A stretch of 64,000 nt of DNA. Source: Bacteroidales bacterium. Lineage in GTDB: Bacteria > Bacteroidota > Bacteroidia > Bacteroidales > Muribaculaceae. Positions 62,389-64,000 of the stretch are shown in pieces. Every line of letters starts with the position of its first letter. Position 1 is the stretch's first letter. The translations under genes were made by a program, and so were the position numbers. The notes beneath the pieces were generated by a model that searched no databases, had not been told where the DNA came from, and was given only the letters and a program-made list of their open reading frames with translations. The DNA is taken from the NCBI GenBank assembly GCA_004552725.1, contig SFNM01000001.1, positions 1 through 64,000 of the forward strand. Direction: 5' to 3'.

Positions 62389-62961
62389 ATGGACAAGCAA
62401 ACAAAAGCAAAGGCAGAACAAGAGCGCTCCGAACTTCGCCGCATCATTAACGACGGAATCTCTTTTGAAGTTGAGGTGCGAACCGCTCGCCGCCCATCCG
62501 GTATTTTCGGACGATTCAAGCGGAAGCAGATAAGCATGCAGAAGCGGGTGTTCAAGGTAAGCGAGCCGACGCTCGCCACCCTCGACCGCCTCAGCGCCCT
62601 GTGGCTTAGCATCGACATCGACGACAGCCAACTCTCAAATGATAACTATTTGGCCGACGCCCGACGACTCGCTGCACAACATTCTCAAACCTTAGCCGAA
62701 ATTGTGGCGACCGCAGTGCTCGGGGAAGACCTCTACGACATCACCGACCGCCGCGGCGTATTCGCATACAAGCCCAACAACCGCAAGCTCGCAGAATTAT
62801 CCACCACCTTTTTCCACAGCGTCAAGCCGTCCGACCTCTTCAAATTAGCCATACTTATCACCAATGCCTGCAATTTAGCGGATTTTATAGCCTCTATACG
62901 ATTGATGAGCGCAACACGCACCAGCGAACCGATGACAACTCGTATAGAACCACAGGGCTAA
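62389..62961 (+). CDS. Tail assembly chaperone-like protein
   Basis: A 190-residue protein with FFHSVKPSDLFKLAILITNA and ADFIASIRLMSATRT at the end. It lies just before the tape measure gene, the place of lambda gpG. Near 62884 the -1 frame becomes coding (next feature). Confidence 0.75.
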   Translation: MDKQTKAKAEQERSELRRIINDGISFEVEVRTARRPSGIFGRFKRKQISMQKRVFKVSEPTLATLDRLSALWLSIDIDDSQLSNDNYLADARRLAAQHSQTLAEIVATAVLGEDLYDITDRRGVFAYKPNNRKLAELSTTFFHSVKPSDLFKLAILITNACNLADFIASIRLMSATRTSEPMTTRIEPQG

Positions 62962-63161
62962 AAAGCCCCCACGGCCGCCGCGGCTCGGTATGTGCACACT
63001 TCGGCTGGCCGTTAGACTATCTCCTCCACGGCATTCCATGGCCGACGGTGCAAAAGATGTTAGCAGACGCCCCCGGCATTGAAGACAATGACAGCAAGAG
63101 CGCCACAATTGAACTCACCGACGACAACGCCGACGAAGTATTTAATCTATTAACTCGCTAA
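62886..63161 (+). CDS. Putative -1 frameshift extension of the tail chaperone
   Basis: From 62886 in the -1 frame the sequence reads YSLYTIDERNTHQRTDD, then SPHGRRGSVCAHFGWPLDYL and LLHGIPWPTVQKMLADAPGI, up to TAA at 63161. There is no ATG near its start. A slip at TTT (62884-62886 to 62883-62885) joins ADF to YSLY, giving about 257 residues in total. Similar overlapping frames are known in lambda G/GT. Confidence 0.6.
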   Translation, partial: YSLYTIDERNTHQRTDDNSYRTTGLKSPHGRRGSVCAHFGWPLDYLLHGIPWPTVQKMLADAPGIEDNDSKSATIELTDDNADEVFNLLTR

Positions 63162-63164
63162 ATT

Positions 63165-64000
63165 ATGAACGTAACAAGCGGCGGCCTATCTTTCGACATA
63201 TCCGCCAACAACGACAAATTAAAGGCAATAGTCGAGCAGAGCATCAGTGAACTGAGCGACCTCTCCAACGCCGCCAAAACTGGGGGCAAAACCATGGAGG
63301 CCGCGCAGAACCAGCTCGCCAAGACCATGGCCGCCCGCGCCGATGATATTAGTGCTGCACTTAGTAAAGACCGCCAAGAATTAGCCAAGCTCCAAAAGCA
63401 GATGGAGCAAGCCAAGCAGCTCACTACGATAGCATATAACAGCGGCGCCGACGCGTCAATAATTAGAGGCTACCAAGACAGAGCGATGGCGGCCGAAAAA
63501 GCAATCGCGCAAAAGAAGCAGGAAATACAGACACATCAAGAGGCCTTCTCCGTGCTCGAACAGGAGCGCCAGAACATGGAGCGCATCACCCAAGCCACTA
63601 ACAACACGGCACAGGCATCCGGCTCACTACGTCAGCAGTTACGGCAAGTGCAAGAGCAGCTCGCACTATTAGAACAAACCGAAGGCGTAGGGGTGCGCCA
63701 AACCGCTAAATTCAAGGAGCTCCAAGCCGAGGCCGGCCGCTTAGCCGACGCCATGGGCGACGCACGCACACAGACGCAAATTTTCTCCAACGATAACGCC
63801 GGTCTCCAGTCAATAGTTCAGGGCGTCGGAGGCGTGGCCGGTGCATTCAGCGCCGCGCAAGGTGCCGCCGCGCTCTTCGGCGTAGAGAATGAAGCGCTGC
63901 AAAAAACGATGGTGCGACTACAAGCCGCCATGGCCGTAACCACCGGCCTTCAGCAGGTGGCCAATATGCTAAACAAAGACAGCTATTTTAGGCTGATTTT
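63165..64000 (+). CDS. Tape measure protein, partial
   Basis: At least 278 residues, cut by the window edge. Long helices with KQMEQAKQLTT and QQLRQVQEQLALLEQTEG, then GGVAGAFSAAQGAAALFGVE typical of tape measure front parts. It sets tail length. Confidence 0.85.
   Translation, partial: MNVTSGGLSFDISANNDKLKAIVEQSISELSDLSNAAKTGGKTMEAAQNQLAKTMAARADDISAALSKDRQELAKLQKQMEQAKQLTTIAYNSGADASIIRGYQDRAMAAEKAIAQKKQEIQTHQEAFSVLEQERQNMERITQATNNTAQASGSLRQQLRQVQEQLALLEQTEGVGVRQTAKFKELQAEAGRLADAMGDARTQTQIFSNDNAGLQSIVQGVGGVAGAFSAAQGAAALFGVENEALQKTMVRLQAAMAVTTGLQQVANMLNKDSYFRLI

Noticed and set aside
1..64000. CRISPR array or rRNA operon
   Set aside because: No regularly spaced repeats with unique spacers, and no rRNA-like stretch seen.

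Overview
The window is a piece of a Bacteroidales chromosome, possibly Muribaculaceae (inferred from gene content and fairly high GC; no rRNA was available to place it). Promoters follow the Bacteroidetes pattern TTTG-N19-21-TAnnTTTG, and most gene sets have Bacteroidales-style order. From 1 to about 34.3 kb the host genes lie almost all on the minus strand. From about 34.4 kb to the right edge there is a tailed-phage prophage that runs off the window.

Host part. A purH-mreB-mreC-mreD-mrdA-rodA cluster (8204 down to 874) gives the cell-elongation machinery, followed by the cut-off end of a lower-GC glycosyltransferase. A second unit runs dacB - repeat-containing protein - rsmI - coiled-coil lipoprotein and ends in a strong terminator at 8386-8427. 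Then come a lipoprotein and an MBL-fold hydrolase, gdhA (the only plus-strand host gene), PBP1A, a Twinkle/T7-gp4-like primase-helicase with an unknown partner, a CzcCBA-type metal efflux set with a His/Cys-rich small protein, adk, hpt, an EEP-family nuclease/phosphatase-like membrane protein, two tandem rhomboid proteases, a secreted GH13 alpha-amylase with a T9SS-like C-terminus, and a HigBA-type toxin-antitoxin pair.

Prophage. A tyrosine integrase (36027 to 34720) and small genes lie on the minus strand. Two repressor/divergent-promoter switches follow, with nearly identical leader sequences (37.3 kb and 39.7 kb). The early genes run on the plus strand: YopX-like, LuxR-HTH, zinc-ribbon, DUF3853-like, SMC-like ATPase, RecT, MBL hydrolase, a replication initiator with iterons inside its coding sequence, a DnaA-C-like protein and a VRR-NUC nuclease. 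A modification block (two ParB-like paralogues and a split Mom-like gene) leads to the terminase, portal, head protein with a toxin-like tail domain, scaffold-like protein, decoration-like protein, capsid, connectors, tail tube, tail chaperones and tape measure (cut by the window edge).

The most striking things seen directly are these. (1) A 298-nt sequence at 44861-45158 folds as a tRNA cloverleaf whose anticodon arm is replaced by a 220-nt insert with several GNRA-capped hairpins. (2) Four iterons spaced in multiples of 11 bp lie inside the initiator gene, followed by an AT-rich stretch: a lambda-like origin. (3) Two prophage promoters share TTCGATAACT at identical spacing to TATATTTGCACC. 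(4) A minor head protein carries a CdiA-CT/BECR-like nuclease domain. (5) The lysogeny-type switch region is duplicated. (6) The Mom gene is split at a T6 tract, and the tail chaperone overlaps a -1 frame.
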